A stretch of 64,000 bases of DNA from Shimia sediminis (GTDB taxonomy: Bacteria > Pseudomonadota > Alphaproteobacteria > Rhodobacterales > Rhodobacteraceae): contig NZ_RYZK01000015.1 in NCBI RefSeq assembly GCF_003990645.1, forward strand, positions 1 to 64,000. The letters run 5' to 3'. Below are positions 1 to 8,963 of the stretch, in pieces. Below the pieces are notes generated by a model. The model saw only the letters and a list, made by a program, of their open reading frames with translations. It was not told where the DNA came from and made no database searches. The position numbers and the translations under genes are program-made. Positions within the stretch are counted from its first letter, which is position 1. Every line of letters begins with the position of its first letter.

Positions 1-71
1 CCATGGTCAACGTGACCGATGGTGCCGATGTTGCAGTGCGGTTTGCTCCGCTCAAACTTTTCCTTAGCCAT
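1..71 (-). CDS. tuf: Elongation factor Tu, N-terminal fragment (cut by window edge)
   Basis: The reverse strand from an ATG at position 71 reads [20 protein letters not shown] followed by VDHG, which is the conserved start of bacterial EF-Tu and runs into the first GTP-binding loop (GHVDHGKT in the family). EF-Tu is the GTPase that delivers aminoacyl-tRNA to the ribosome in the cytoplasm. Only about 23 codons are in the window; the rest lies to the left of base 1. A GGAAGG stretch lies about 8 bases before the ATG and can serve as the ribosome binding site. The next gene to the right, on the same strand, is an unrelated lipoprotein about 115 bases away, so this copy seems to start its own transcript. 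Alphaproteobacteria often carry two tuf genes; which copy this is cannot be told. Confidence 0.93.
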   Translation of the reverse strand, partial: MAKEKFERSKPHCNIGTIGHVDH

Positions 72-134
72 GTGAGGCGCCTTCCATCTAGAAATTTAGG
101 ACCCGATGGGCCCGGACGTATGTCTACCGCGCGC

Positions 135-163
135 GACATATTGGGTTGCGGGACAAAAATCAA
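135..163 (-). promoter_or_regulatory. Candidate sigma-70 promoter of tuf
   Basis: On the minus strand a TTGATT (positions 163-158) is followed after exactly 17 bases by TATGTC (140-135). This fits a housekeeping promoter and would give a leader of roughly 55 bases before the EF-Tu start. It is a match by eye only. Confidence 0.4.
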
Positions 164-185
164 GCGCGACTTGTGCGAAGCGTGG

Positions 186-806
186 TTATTCGCCGAGGTT
201 GTCGCGACGGGCCTGCGCCAGCCGCTCATCCTTGTTGTCTTTCCAACATTTTGCCAGCTGTTCAGCGGTGGCGTTGTCGGTCAAACAGGCCCGGTTATCA
301 TACAGCCAGTCTTCGATCTGTTTGGCGACATTGTAGCTCAGATTCGCCATCTGCTCTTGTGCCGACAACGTATAGCCTGTGCCCACCAGAGAACCGCCCG
401 AGACGGTCTCTAGCACGATGAAGTCCTTAGGTTCTTCGTTGAACTTGCCGCCTGCGCGATCGTCCCAGGCCGTGACCGAGATCCCCAGCACGGACTTGGG
501 CGACATCAACAGTGGTACGCCGGGCTGTGCGAGCACGTAGCCCCCGACGTTCACGCCAAGGTGTACGAGGCGGTCGCCCTCGTAACGTCCCAGCCGTGCA
601 TCAATCGCCGCCTTCACCGCCGATTTCCATTGCTCTGCACTGGCTTCGCGCGACAGTGGCCCTTTGACGATTTCAGGCGCCACCACGATATTGTGGCCCA
701 AAACAAAGTCTCCCAAATCCCGCTGCGGATCACTCACTTCGGCCGTTGGCACGGCGCAGGCAACCAGCGCCCATAGGGCAGTCAGCAGAATCGCGATACG
801 GAACAT
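186..806 (-). CDS. Putative lipoprotein of unknown function
   Basis: A 206-residue protein. The first 17 residues form a short signal peptide ending in a lipobox (Leu14-Val-Ala-Cys17), so the mature protein should be lipid-anchored at Cys17 and exported to the periplasmic side. The remainder has no transmembrane segment and no motif I recognise; two further cysteines near the C-terminus (in the RACLTD and AKCWKD stretches) could form a disulfide. The start is supported by the signal peptide position. It is divergent from the P450 gene, with 134 bases between the two starts, and lies upstream of tuf on the same strand. I do not recognise a family and assign no function. Confidence 0.75.
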   Translation of the reverse strand: MFRIAILLTALWALVACAVPTAEVSDPQRDLGDFVLGHNIVVAPEIVKGPLSREASAEQWKSAVKAAIDARLGRYEGDRLVHLGVNVGGYVLAQPGVPLLMSPKSVLGISVTAWDDRAGGKFNEEPKDFIVLETVSGGSLVGTGYTLSAQEQMANLSYNVAKQIEDWLYDNRACLTDNATAEQLAKCWKDNKDERLAQARRDNLGE

Positions 807-940
807 ATGCTCGGGTCCTCAAAAACCAGTCTTATCCGGGCAATACCGCATGTTAGGTGCCCCTGCAACGACAACGCGATTTGTCAGCGATTTGTCGGGG
901 CGGCTGCGCCCACCTATGTTGTCAGGGAACGGAGGAAATC

Positions 941-2293
941 ATGCACGAGTCATCGCTGCCCGCCTATGTCCCCTTTGCCACCGAGCCCCTGGGAATTCTG
1001 GGATCGCTCAAGGCCGCGCGCCGCAACCTTCTGGAGATCCTGCCGGAACTGGCCGTGCGTCAGCCCATGGTCTCGGGCAAGACCGGCATTCGCTGGCATA
1101 TGGTGATGGATCCCGACGCCATTCGCCGCGTGTTGCTGGAAAAGGTTGACGACTATCCCAAGTCGCGCGCCACCAAGAACATCCTGCGTCCGGCCATCGG
1201 CGACAGCCTGTTTGTTGCGGAAGGCGCGCACTGGCGCTGGCAGCGCCGCGCCGCGGCCCCGGTGTTCTCGCATCGCAATGTGCAGGCCCTGGCGCCGATC
1301 ATGACCGCCGCCGCGGAACGCAGTGTGGAGCGGATCGCATCGGCTGGTGATCGTGCCATTGATGTGCTGGACGAAACCGTGCGTACCACGTTTGATGTGA
1401 TTGCCGAGGTGACCTTTTCCGGAGAGGGGTCATTTGACCCCGATGCGGTGCACCGCGCGATTGATTCCTATATTGCCGCCGCCGGGCGTATTTCGCTGAT
1501 GGACATGTTGGGGTTTCCCGATTGGCTGCCCCGCCCGTCCCGCATGTTCTCGGGGCCGGTTGTGAAACAGATGAAATCGGTGGCCGATGAAGCCATCGAA
1601 GCCCGCCGCCACCGGGGGGCGGGTGATATCCCAGATCTGCTGGATCTCTTGCTGGCAGGCGTTGACCCGGAAACTCAGCGCCGCATGAACACCTCGGAAC
1701 TGCGCGACAATCTCTTGACCTTTATCGTGGCGGGTCATGAGACCACTGCCCTGACACTGGCCTGGTCGCTCTATCTCTGTGCCTTTGATCAAGATGTGCA
1801 GGCACGCGCGCGCGCAGAGATCGCAGCCGTGGCAGGCGATGGCGCGATAACCGGCGAGATGGTGACCCAATTGCCCTACCTGCGCCAGATCGTGGATGAG
1901 GCTCTGAGGCTTTATCCCCCCGCCGGTATTTTGTCGCGCACCGCGCAACAAGAGGACCGTCTCTGTGGCCGCGAGATCCGGCGCGGCGACACAGTGATGA
2001 TCCCGGTCTACGCCCTGCATCGCCACCACCAGCTCTGGGAGGACCCAAACGCCTTTCGGCCCGAACGCTTTGCCAACCGCGATGCGATCAATCGCTATGC
2101 TTATCTGCCGTTTGGCGATGGTCCGCGCATCTGCATTGGGGCCAGTTTCGCCATCCAAGAGGCCGTGCTGATTTTGGCGGTACTGCTCAAACGGTTCCGG
2201 TTCGACCTTGTCGAGGGGCGCCCGCCTGAGCCCGTGATGATCCTGACCCTGCGCCCCGACACCGGTGTCTGGCTGACGGCTGAGGCGCTTTAG
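941..2293 (+). CDS. Cytochrome P450
   Basis: A haem-thiolate monooxygenase of 450 residues. The signature elements are in the expected order: the I-helix oxygen-binding motif AGHETT near residue 264, the K-helix ExxR pair (Glu320, Arg323 in EALRLYPP), and the haem loop FGDGPRICIG with the axial ligand Cys398. There is no N-terminal membrane anchor, as usual for soluble bacterial P450s. The frame is open for 28 codons upstream, but the ATG at 941 directly follows GGAGG (931-935) and is the best start. No ferredoxin or ferredoxin reductase gene lies nearby, so the redox partner must be encoded elsewhere. The substrate cannot be deduced. The gene stands alone, convergent with the M48 peptidase gene. 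Confidence 0.93.
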   Translation: MHESSLPAYVPFATEPLGILGSLKAARRNLLEILPELAVRQPMVSGKTGIRWHMVMDPDAIRRVLLEKVDDYPKSRATKNILRPAIGDSLFVAEGAHWRWQRRAAAPVFSHRNVQALAPIMTAAAERSVERIASAGDRAIDVLDETVRTTFDVIAEVTFSGEGSFDPDAVHRAIDSYIAAAGRISLMDMLGFPDWLPRPSRMFSGPVVKQMKSVADEAIEARRHRGAGDIPDLLDLLLAGVDPETQRRMNTSELRDNLLTFIVAGHETTALTLAWSLYLCAFDQDVQARARAEIAAVAGDGAITGEMVTQLPYLRQIVDEALRLYPPAGILSRTAQQEDRLCGREIRRGDTVMIPVYALHRHHQLWEDPNAFRPERFANRDAINRYAYLPFGDGPRICIGASFAIQEAVLILAVLLKRFRFDLVEGRPPEPVMILTLRPDTGVWLTAEAL

Positions 2294-2299
2294 CCCCCT

Positions 2300-2368
2300 G
2301 CCCGCGCGCCTCGCGCGGGCCACGCCCAACCGGGAACATCCCATCTGTGATGGGGTGGTTCCGGGCGG
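2300..2368. terminator. Two consecutive hairpins between convergent genes
   Basis: Between the stop codons of the P450 (2293) and the M48 peptidase (2374) lie a perfect 9-bp stem with a 3-base loop (GCCCGCGCG at 2300-2308, CGCGCGGGC at 2312-2320) and a longer imperfect stem whose arms are about 2330-2345 and 2349-2365. Neither has a clear T-tract, so they may act as two-way structural barriers or 3'-end stabilisers rather than classical intrinsic terminators. Confidence 0.5.
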
Positions 2369-2373
2369 GAGCC

Positions 2374-3498
2374 CTACCTGTCGCAGATAGTCTGCAGAGC
2401 CCGCCATTCCGAAGGGGTCAGAATGTCGACATGGCGAAAATCGCGTGGGGTCGCGGCATGGGCGGCCTCGATGCGTTCGCTCATGCGCGGATGACTGAGG
2501 AAATGCGACTTGACCCCCTGGGCATCGCCATAGGCCTGCAACATGCGTTCGAACATGTCGGCGATGGCCGAAGGTGCGATGCCGCTGTCCTGTAAAACCC
2601 CATAAGCAAAGGTGTCCGCGTCGGTTTCCGCCTGCTGGCTGTACTGCGCCGCGATCAGCTGTTCGGTCAGGAACAGCACCAGAGCGCCCCCGGCAAAGTC
2701 GCCAAACAAAAGCCCCAGAACGCCGATTGATCCGGCGGACCGCAAGGCATGGCGCGTCGGATCACGGCTGACGACGTGACCGATCTCGTGGGCAAAGACC
2801 GCTGCGACCTCTTCTGCGCTTTCGGCCTGTTCGATCAGGCCCCGCATGAACACCACATGCCCACCGGGCAACGCAAAGGCATTGATCATCTCGTGATCCA
2901 GAACATGCACCTTGAGCGGGACCGGTAAGTCCGTTGCGCGTGACAGTTTTTGCTGCATCTTGCGCAGCGCTGCCATGCCTTCGGGGGCCTCGCAGAACGG
3001 CAAGGGGCGCAACCCGCTTTGGTCCAGAGCGGAGCGAATACTATCGAGGGTCGTTTCGCCCAGCGCCTGTTCCCCTTCGGGCGGGATGAACTCGGCCAGC
3101 TGGTCCGCCATGAGCGGCACCAACACCAGAATAATCAGGGCAACCGAAGCCACCGCCCCAAACGCCCAGGCCATGAGGTGGGAACGTTTGATGTCGGTGG
3201 TACGTTTTTTCAGAGCCGGAAACCGCTGCGCCAGAACACGGTCCTTGGTGAAGAGACGCGCCAGCGGGTCATCACCCCGCCGCAAAACCAACCCTTTTAC
3301 CCCTGCCTGATCCGGCACCAGTCTGATGACACCCAGAGGCCAGCTCTGCGATACATCTTCACCCGAAATGTGCAGAGCCTCGGTGGTCTCGTCGATCCTG
3401 AGTGTCACCGGATGCGCGCGCGCTGTCTCGCCATCAAAGTACCGCCCGTCGGCGTCGGGCGCTTTTTCACGTGGCACCACGGGAATGATCGTCGTCAT
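2374..3498 (-). CDS. Membrane-anchored M48 family zinc metalloprotease
   Basis: A 374-residue protein. The zinc-binding motif HEIGH is at residues 237-241, and a downstream glutamate in the ETDAD stretch fits the third zinc ligand of M48 peptidases (HtpX/Oma1 class). A single strong transmembrane segment spans about residues 108-130; the N-terminal ~105 residues are a separate, possibly cytoplasmic, domain and the peptidase domain follows the membrane segment. Such enzymes degrade misfolded envelope proteins, but the substrate here is not known. The start ATG overlaps the stop codon of the upstream YjgN-like membrane protein (ATGA at 3495-3498), so the two are translationally coupled and probably work together at the membrane. 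Confidence 0.9.
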   Translation of the reverse strand: MTTIIPVVPREKAPDADGRYFDGETARAHPVTLRIDETTEALHISGEDVSQSWPLGVIRLVPDQAGVKGLVLRRGDDPLARLFTKDRVLAQRFPALKKRTTDIKRSHLMAWAFGAVASVALIILVLVPLMADQLAEFIPPEGEQALGETTLDSIRSALDQSGLRPLPFCEAPEGMAALRKMQQKLSRATDLPVPLKVHVLDHEMINAFALPGGHVVFMRGLIEQAESAEEVAAVFAHEIGHVVSRDPTRHALRSAGSIGVLGLLFGDFAGGALVLFLTEQLIAAQYSQQAETDADTFAYGVLQDSGIAPSAIADMFERMLQAYGDAQGVKSHFLSHPRMSERIEAAHAATPRDFRHVDILTPSEWRALQTICDR

Positions 3499-4805
3499 AT
3501 TGCGGCCCCCACATCCAGAGCTTCGGCAAATCCTTCGGCCTGCGAAGAGTCATCGCGCGGGCGCTGAGAAATCCCGTCGATGGCATCGGGATCCAGCACG
3601 GTCAGGGTCTCGGCAAAGTGCCGCCACAGCGGCATGGTGACAAAGGCGTGCCGCATCGAGGACCAGATCAGGAACATCGAAAAGTAGGACACCACGCCCA
3701 GAACGATCAAGGCGCCGCGTGGGATATCGTCAAGCGTAAACGCGTTCAGGCTGATTTCTGGAAAGATCGAAAAGAACCGCGCGAACACCAACCCAATCGG
3801 AACCAGCAGGACGGAGGACGCCAATGACGTCAGCCCATATCCCAACGTGTAGATCCAGAACACACGCCAGACCCTGGGCGCGGCCTGAAAGCGAATGGAG
3901 CCTGCCTGCTTCAGGCTGGTCAATCTCTGCCAGGTGCGGGCGCGATAAAAGGCCACGGCGTAAACCAGCCAAATCGGAAAGGCGAGAATGGCCAGCCCCG
4001 CAGCCTCGACCCCCAACGCGACCAATCCGGCGAGCACACCCCCGGCAAGGGCCAAAAGAAACAGGTGTCGCAGCGGGTGGTACAACGTTGTCCATTTCCC
4101 GGATTGCTCGAACTTCTGATCGCCAAACCATGTCCGGTCCGTGCGGTACTTCTCGAGCCAGAACACCATGCGTGGCCAGAGAATGCCAAGGGACAGGATG
4201 GACAGCCCCCAATGCACCAATGCACGCCACGCATACCCCCAGGCGCCGGGCTCCAGCCCAAAGCGGATACCACGCCATCGCGTGCGGGCCAGAACATAAC
4301 GACGCGCCCGGTAAGAGGCATAGAACCACAGCGGCACGACCCCGACAAAGCTGAGCAGATAGGCTGCGAAATTGCCCTGAAACAAGGAAAAGCTGGCAAA
4401 CATCAGCAAAAGGTTCACCACGCCGATGTAAAAGGCGAGAAACACAACGGCGATCAGGAAGCCCAGCAGCTTCTCCAGCGGATCACCAACATACTCGCCC
4501 GGCGTGCCGTCCAAACGCACCGAAGACCAGTACCATCGACGCAGACGTGTCTTCATCCAGAATCGGTATATTCCCAGCGTCAGAATGGTCAGAATACTGG
4601 TACGCACCGAGAGCCAGAACACCCGCCCGCGCCGACCGATAAAACCACCCTGCAAAGCCCTGACGCCTTCATCCAGAACGACGTTTTGTGGTGTGTGTGA
4701 GCCTGATCTGTTCGGAGAATACGTTTCGACCGCATCCGGATCACGCGCGGCATCCCACGGGTTCGAAGGTACATGCGAGGGTTTAGGGGGCGTGTCGTCA
4801 GTCAC
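3495..4805 (-). CDS. YjgN/DUF898 family multi-pass membrane protein
   Basis: A polytopic inner-membrane protein of 436 residues. Two similar halves can be seen, each with a FW..R/F+ type stretch (for example GRVFWLSVRTSILTILTLGI and later RVWRVFWIYTLGYGL), typical of the DUF898 (YjgN) family, whose function is unknown. The reading frame can be extended to a TTG at 4838, but those codons lie inside the parC terminator hairpin; the GTG at 4805 is a more sensible start, although its Shine-Dalgarno is weak. Its stop overlaps the start of the M48 peptidase gene, suggesting a two-gene operon in which the membrane protein may be partner or substrate of the protease; that link is inference. Confidence 0.85.
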   Translation of the reverse strand: MTDDTPPKPSHVPSNPWDAARDPDAVETYSPNRSGSHTPQNVVLDEGVRALQGGFIGRRGRVFWLSVRTSILTILTLGIYRFWMKTRLRRWYWSSVRLDGTPGEYVGDPLEKLLGFLIAVVFLAFYIGVVNLLLMFASFSLFQGNFAAYLLSFVGVVPLWFYASYRARRYVLARTRWRGIRFGLEPGAWGYAWRALVHWGLSILSLGILWPRMVFWLEKYRTDRTWFGDQKFEQSGKWTTLYHPLRHLFLLALAGGVLAGLVALGVEAAGLAILAFPIWLVYAVAFYRARTWQRLTSLKQAGSIRFQAAPRVWRVFWIYTLGYGLTSLASSVLLVPIGLVFARFFSIFPEISLNAFTLDDIPRGALIVLGVVSYFSMFLIWSSMRHAFVTMPLWRHFAETLTVLDPDAIDGISQRPRDDSSQAEGFAEALDVGAAI

Positions 4806-4820
4806 GTGTCGGTCCAGAAC

Positions 4821-4850
4821 AAAAAAACCGCCCCTCAAATTGGGGGCGGC
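4821..4850 (-). terminator. Intrinsic terminator of parC
   Basis: On the minus strand, just after the parC stop codon, GCCGCCCC (within 4850-4842) pairs with GGGGCGG (4834-4828) around a loop containing aatttga, followed by seven Ts (4827-4821). This is a textbook Rho-independent terminator. It also marks where the next minus-strand gene cannot sensibly start. Confidence 0.9.
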
Positions 4851-4874
4851 TTTAGCTTAACACCAAGTCATCGG

Positions 4875-7217
4875 TCAGGTGAACTTGTGATTGCGCGGGA
4901 AACCATAAGGGGGCTTTTTCCCGACCCCGGCGCGCTTGCCAACCCAGTCGGACATATCGGGTTCGTGGCGGGTCTTGCCGCCGCCCATCTCCCATTTCAG
5001 CCCCTCTTCGAGGTTGAAGGTGGTGAGATCGGACAACCCGCCATCCAACTCCAGCGTGCCCTGACGGCCACGGGCCATGTTGTATTTCTGGATGCGCACA
5101 CCCTTGCCGCGTCCCATCTCGGGCAGTTCCGTCACCGGGAACACCAGGAACTTGCCGTTCTCTGACACCACGGCCACGTGGTCTCCGGCGACCGGAATAC
5201 AGATCTTGGCCTTGTTGCCGTCTTTGACGTTCAACACCTGTTTGCCGTTGCGGGTCTGGGCAATCACGTCTTTTTCCGGAACCACAAAACCATCGCCCGC
5301 CGTCGAGGCGACAAGCAATCTGCGTTCAGGATCGTGGATCAGAATATCGATAATTTCGGCCTCGTTCGGCAGGTCCACCATCAGGCGCAGCGGCTCGCCC
5401 ATGCCCCGCCCGCCGGGCAAGTTGGCCGCGCTGAGCGTGTAGAACCGGCCATTGGTCCCAAAGACCAGCAGGCGGTCTGTGGTCTCGGCATGGAAGACAA
5501 AGCGCGGGCCATCGCCGTCCTTGAACTTTAGCTCGCGGGTCAGGTCGATATGGCCCGACATGGCGCGAATCCAACCCATTTGCGAGCAGACAACCGTGAT
5601 CGGTTCCTTGTCGATCATCGCCTCGAGCGGCACGTCTTCGACCTCGCCAGCTTCGGCAAACACAGTACGGCGAGCGCCGCCTTCGTAGTCTTTGCCAAAC
5701 AGCTTTTTGGCTTCTTTCAACTGGTCGCCAATGCGATCCCATTGAAGGTCTTCGCTTTCCAGCAGATCTTCGAGTTCGGCGCGTTCGGCCATCAACTCTT
5801 CCTGCTCGCGGATCAGTTCCAGTTCCTCAAGACGACGCAAAGACCGCAAACGCATGTTGAGGATGGCTTCGGCTTGAACCTCGGTCAGCTCTCCGGCGCC
5901 TTCGGCGGCAGGCAGAGGCGAGCGATAGTCATGTTCCGACGTCGCGCGCACATGGTCGCGGCCCCAGTCTTCGGCCATCAAAGCCTGTTTCGGAGCGTCA
6001 TCGTAGCGGATGATATCAATCACGCGGTCGAGGTTCAGAAAGGCAATGATAAAGCCTTCGAGCACCTCAAGACGGTGGTCGATCTTTTCCATGCGGTGCA
6101 TGGAGCGGCGGATCAACACCTCGCGACGGAAATCGAGGAAGGCGCGCAGCACCTCTTTCATGCTGCAAACCTTGGGCGTCACCCCGTCGATCAGCACGTT
6201 CATGTTCAGGCTGAACCGTACTTCGAGATCGCTGTTGCGATACATCATGCCCATCAGAACCTCGGGATCGACGTTCTTTGAGCGCGGCTCAAGCACCATG
6301 CGAATGTCATCGGCGCTTTCGTCGCGGATGTCGGCAAGGATCGGGATTTTCTTGGTCTGGATCAGCTCCGCGATCTTTTCGATCAGCTTGGATTTCTGAA
6401 CCTGATAGGGAATTTCGGTCACGACGATCTGCCATTGGCCGCGGCCGAGATCCTCGATCTCGTACTTGCAGCGCAGCCGGAAACCGCCTTTTCCCGTGCG
6501 ATAGGCCTGAGCGATCTGCTCCCTGGGTTCCACGATGACACCACCCGTGGGAAAATCCGGGCCGGGGACGTAATTCAAGAGCGTGTCGTCGCGCACGTCC
6601 GGCGTCTTGATCATGTGCAGGCAGGCGTCACACAGCTCCGAGATATTGTGCGGCGGGATATTCGTCGCCATGCCCACCGCGATACCGCTGGCGCCATTGG
6701 CCAAGAGGTTCGGGAACGACGCCGGCATGACCACAGGCTCGGTCAGGGTGCCATCATAGTTCTCGCGAAAATCGACCGCGTTTTCATTCAACCCTTCGAG
6801 CAGGGCTTCGGCAACCGGGGTCATGCGAGCCTCGGTATATCGGGCCGCCGCCGGGTTATCGCCGTCGATGTTGCCAAAATTGCCCTGGCCGTCGACGAGC
6901 GGATAGCGGACGTTAAAGTCCTGCGCCAGACGCGCCATCGCATCATAGATCGCGGCATCCCCGTGCGGGTGATAGTTGCCCATCACGTCACCGGAAATCT
7001 TGGCCGATTTTCGGAAGCCGCCATTCGAGGCCAGTTTCAACTCGCGCATGGCATACAAGATGCGCCGGTGCACGGGCTTTAACCCGTCGCGGGCATCGGG
7101 CAGCGCACGGTGCATGATCGTGGAGAGCGCATAGGTCAGATAGCGGTCGCCAATGGCGCGACGCAGCGGTTCAGTCACTTCTCCGAGGGGGGTGTCGTCA
7201 TCGATCAGGTCAGTCAT
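4875..7217 (-). CDS. parC: DNA topoisomerase IV subunit A
   Basis: The DNA-cleaving subunit of topoisomerase IV, 780 residues. The type IIA motifs are clear: PDARDGLKPVHRRILY at about 40-55, GNYHPHGD at about 80-87, and the catalytic tyrosine Tyr127 in AARYTEAR, which forms the covalent link to DNA. The C-terminal part carries degenerate beta-pinwheel blades and lacks the GyrA box (QRRGGKG), and the length is short for GyrA, so ParC is preferred over GyrA. It acts in the cytoplasm with ParE to decatenate daughter chromosomes. The gene is single, ends at a strong terminator, and is divergent from the SH3-domain gene. parE is not in the window. Confidence 0.95.
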   Translation of the reverse strand: MTDLIDDDTPLGEVTEPLRRAIGDRYLTYALSTIMHRALPDARDGLKPVHRRILYAMRELKLASNGGFRKSAKISGDVMGNYHPHGDAAIYDAMARLAQDFNVRYPLVDGQGNFGNIDGDNPAAARYTEARMTPVAEALLEGLNENAVDFRENYDGTLTEPVVMPASFPNLLANGASGIAVGMATNIPPHNISELCDACLHMIKTPDVRDDTLLNYVPGPDFPTGGVIVEPREQIAQAYRTGKGGFRLRCKYEIEDLGRGQWQIVVTEIPYQVQKSKLIEKIAELIQTKKIPILADIRDESADDIRMVLEPRSKNVDPEVLMGMMYRNSDLEVRFSLNMNVLIDGVTPKVCSMKEVLRAFLDFRREVLIRRSMHRMEKIDHRLEVLEGFIIAFLNLDRVIDIIRYDDAPKQALMAEDWGRDHVRATSEHDYRSPLPAAEGAGELTEVQAEAILNMRLRSLRRLEELELIREQEELMAERAELEDLLESEDLQWDRIGDQLKEAKKLFGKDYEGGARRTVFAEAGEVEDVPLEAMIDKEPITVVCSQMGWIRAMSGHIDLTRELKFKDGDGPRFVFHAETTDRLLVFGTNGRFYTLSAANLPGGRGMGEPLRLMVDLPNEAEIIDILIHDPERRLLVASTAGDGFVVPEKDVIAQTRNGKQVLNVKDGNKAKICIPVAGDHVAVVSENGKFLVFPVTELPEMGRGKGVRIQKYNMARGRQGTLELDGGLSDLTTFNLEEGLKWEMGGGKTRHEPDMSDWVGKRAGVGKKPPYGFPRNHKFT

Positions 7218-7375
7218 GCGCTTGGTGTATCCAATGGACAGGGAACGGTAAAGCGAGCGAGGGGGAAAAGGGGCGGATTTTTTCCATTAAGCAATTTGAG
7301 CCGATTTGTGATAAGTTAACAGCGTATTTTTGGAACCTTTGATACGTGCGTGTTGTGTGAACGGGAGTTTTCCCA

Positions 7376-7993
7376 ATGAAGAAGTTTGTGCTGCTAAGCC
7401 TTATTTTCATGGGCTGGGCCTTTTACGAGATGAGCGGCGGCAAGGATTTTGCCCCCGAAGAACCCGCCAGAATCGCCAAGTACCAGGCGCTGGAAGCCGA
7501 ACGGCAAGCAGCCGTGCGCGAGGCCGAACGCGCCCGAAAAGCCGAAATCGCCGAAAAAGCCCGCCAACGCGAAGCAGAACGGGCTGCGATGCAGGTCGCT
7601 TCGCTCGATCTGGCGGCAACCGGGGCTGCATTAGAGCAGGCCTCGTTCACCACGACTCCGGCTTTGGCGCGACGTCAAAGCTTGTTTTCTACCCCAACGC
7701 CAACCCCGAATGCAGAACGCGCGGCAATTGGGCCTGACCCGTCTTCTGTCGACGTACAAGCCGCTGCCGCCGTTGCCACACCCGAGCCCCCGAAAGACCT
7801 GCGGACCGTGCGCGGCAGCCGCGTCAACATGCGCGGTGGTCCGGGGACAAACTATAGCGTCCTGGCAAGGCTAAAGCGCGGTGACGAAGTGATGGTTCTG
7901 CGCGATCCCGGTAATGGGTGGGTCAAGCTGCAGGTCATCGAAAGTGGCAGGATCGGCTGGATGTCTGCCCGGTTGCTGATCAAGGCCGAATAA
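7376..7993 (+). CDS. Secreted or anchored protein with C-terminal bacterial SH3 domain
   Basis: A 205-residue protein. Residues 1-20 are a hydrophobic signal or anchor segment; residues about 33-75 are very rich in Ala, Glu and Arg and should form a charged helix or coiled coil; residues about 85-140 are a low-complexity Pro/Thr/Ala linker; residues about 143-203 form an SH3b domain (VRGSRVNMRGGPGTNYSVLA, then RLKRGDEVMVL). SH3b domains of this kind bind peptidoglycan or proteins in the periplasm. The gene is divergent from parC with a 158-base spacer. The exact role is unknown. Confidence 0.85.
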   Translation: MKKFVLLSLIFMGWAFYEMSGGKDFAPEEPARIAKYQALEAERQAAVREAERARKAEIAEKARQREAERAAMQVASLDLAATGAALEQASFTTTPALARRQSLFSTPTPTPNAERAAIGPDPSSVDVQAAAAVATPEPPKDLRTVRGSRVNMRGGPGTNYSVLARLKRGDEVMVLRDPGNGWVKLQVIESGRIGWMSARLLIKAE

Positions 7994-8065
7994 CACACCA
8001 AAGTCAGCGTTGCCCTGCCGCGTATTTCGCCCTAGCTAAGGAACCGGGGCAAAAAGGGCGCACAA

Positions 8066-8899
8066 ATGGCAGGCAAAACTCTCCTTATCACCGGATGTTC
8101 TTCGGGCATCGGATATGACGCCGCGCATGGCATGCGCGCCCGTGGCTGGCGGGTGTTTGCCTCTTGCCGTCAGGAAGAGGATTGCGTCCGCCTGCGCGCC
8201 GAAGGTTTTGAAAGCCCACGCATAGATTATGCGGATTCCGACAGCATCCATGCGGGCCTGGCCGAGGTGCTCGCGGCCACGGGCGGAACGCTGGATGCGC
8301 TGTTCAACAATGGAGCCCACGGATTGCCGGGGGCGGTCGAAGACCTGCCGACCAACGGCCTGCGCGAAATCTTTGAAAGCAATGTCTTTGGCTGGCACGA
8401 GCTTACCCGCGCCGTGATCCCCGTGATGCGGGCACAAGGACACGGCAGGATCGTTCAGAACTCATCTGTCCTGGGGTTTGTCACCTACCCCTGGCGTGGG
8501 GCTTATGTGGCCACAAAACACGCCATCGAAGGGCTGACGGATACACTGCGAATCGAGATGCGTGACACCCCGATCAAGGTGATCCTGATCCAACCGGGAC
8601 CGATCGGGACAAAGATCAGGATCAATTCGATCCCGCATTTCGAACGCTGGATCGACTGGGAGAATTCAGCGCGGGCCGAACAATACCGCGGCGGGCTGCT
8701 CAAGCGTCTCTACGACACACCCAAGGGGCCCGATCCCTTTGAGCTGAGGCCCGAAGCGGTGACCAACAAGCTCGCGCATGCACTGGAGTCGCGGAACCCG
8801 CACCCAAGATACTTTGTGACAACCCCAACCTACATCTCGAACCTGGCCCGCCGCCTGTTTTCCACAAGAATTCTGGACTGGTTCATTGCCAAAGGCTGA
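8066..8899 (+). CDS. Short-chain dehydrogenase/reductase (SDR)
   Basis: A 277-residue classical SDR. The cofactor-binding motif TGCSSGIG lies near residues 9-16 and the catalytic Tyr/Lys pair is in AYVATKHAIEGL, with an upstream serine in the NSSVLG stretch. The enzyme should oxidise or reduce an alcohol/carbonyl with NAD(P). The C-terminal end has basic and hydrophobic residues (RLFSTRILDWFIAKG) that could associate with the membrane. A possible Shine-Dalgarno is the GGGGC/AAAGGG stretch before the ATG. The substrate is not predictable. The HIG1 gene follows on the same strand after 64 bases. Confidence 0.88.
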   Translation: MAGKTLLITGCSSGIGYDAAHGMRARGWRVFASCRQEEDCVRLRAEGFESPRIDYADSDSIHAGLAEVLAATGGTLDALFNNGAHGLPGAVEDLPTNGLREIFESNVFGWHELTRAVIPVMRAQGHGRIVQNSSVLGFVTYPWRGAYVATKHAIEGLTDTLRIEMRDTPIKVILIQPGPIGTKIRINSIPHFERWIDWENSARAEQYRGGLLKRLYDTPKGPDPFELRPEAVTNKLAHALESRNPHPRYFVTTPTYISNLARRLFSTRILDWFIAKG

Positions 8900-8963
8900 A
8901 TCGCTGTTATTTCCCCTGCAAGCGGCCTAAACACACAGACATGACGCCAATCGGAGACGAATC

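Noticed and set aside
1430-2407. A 325-codon open frame on the minus strand inside the P450 gene
   Set aside because: It is a shadow of the P450 gene; the P450 frame has all family motifs and a Shine-Dalgarno, the antisense frame has none.
4806-4838. TTG start at 4838 for the YjgN-like protein
   Set aside because: It would lie within the parC terminator hairpin; the GTG at 4805 is downstream of it.
4875-7217. Annotation as gyrA
   Set aside because: No GyrA box and a length typical of ParC.
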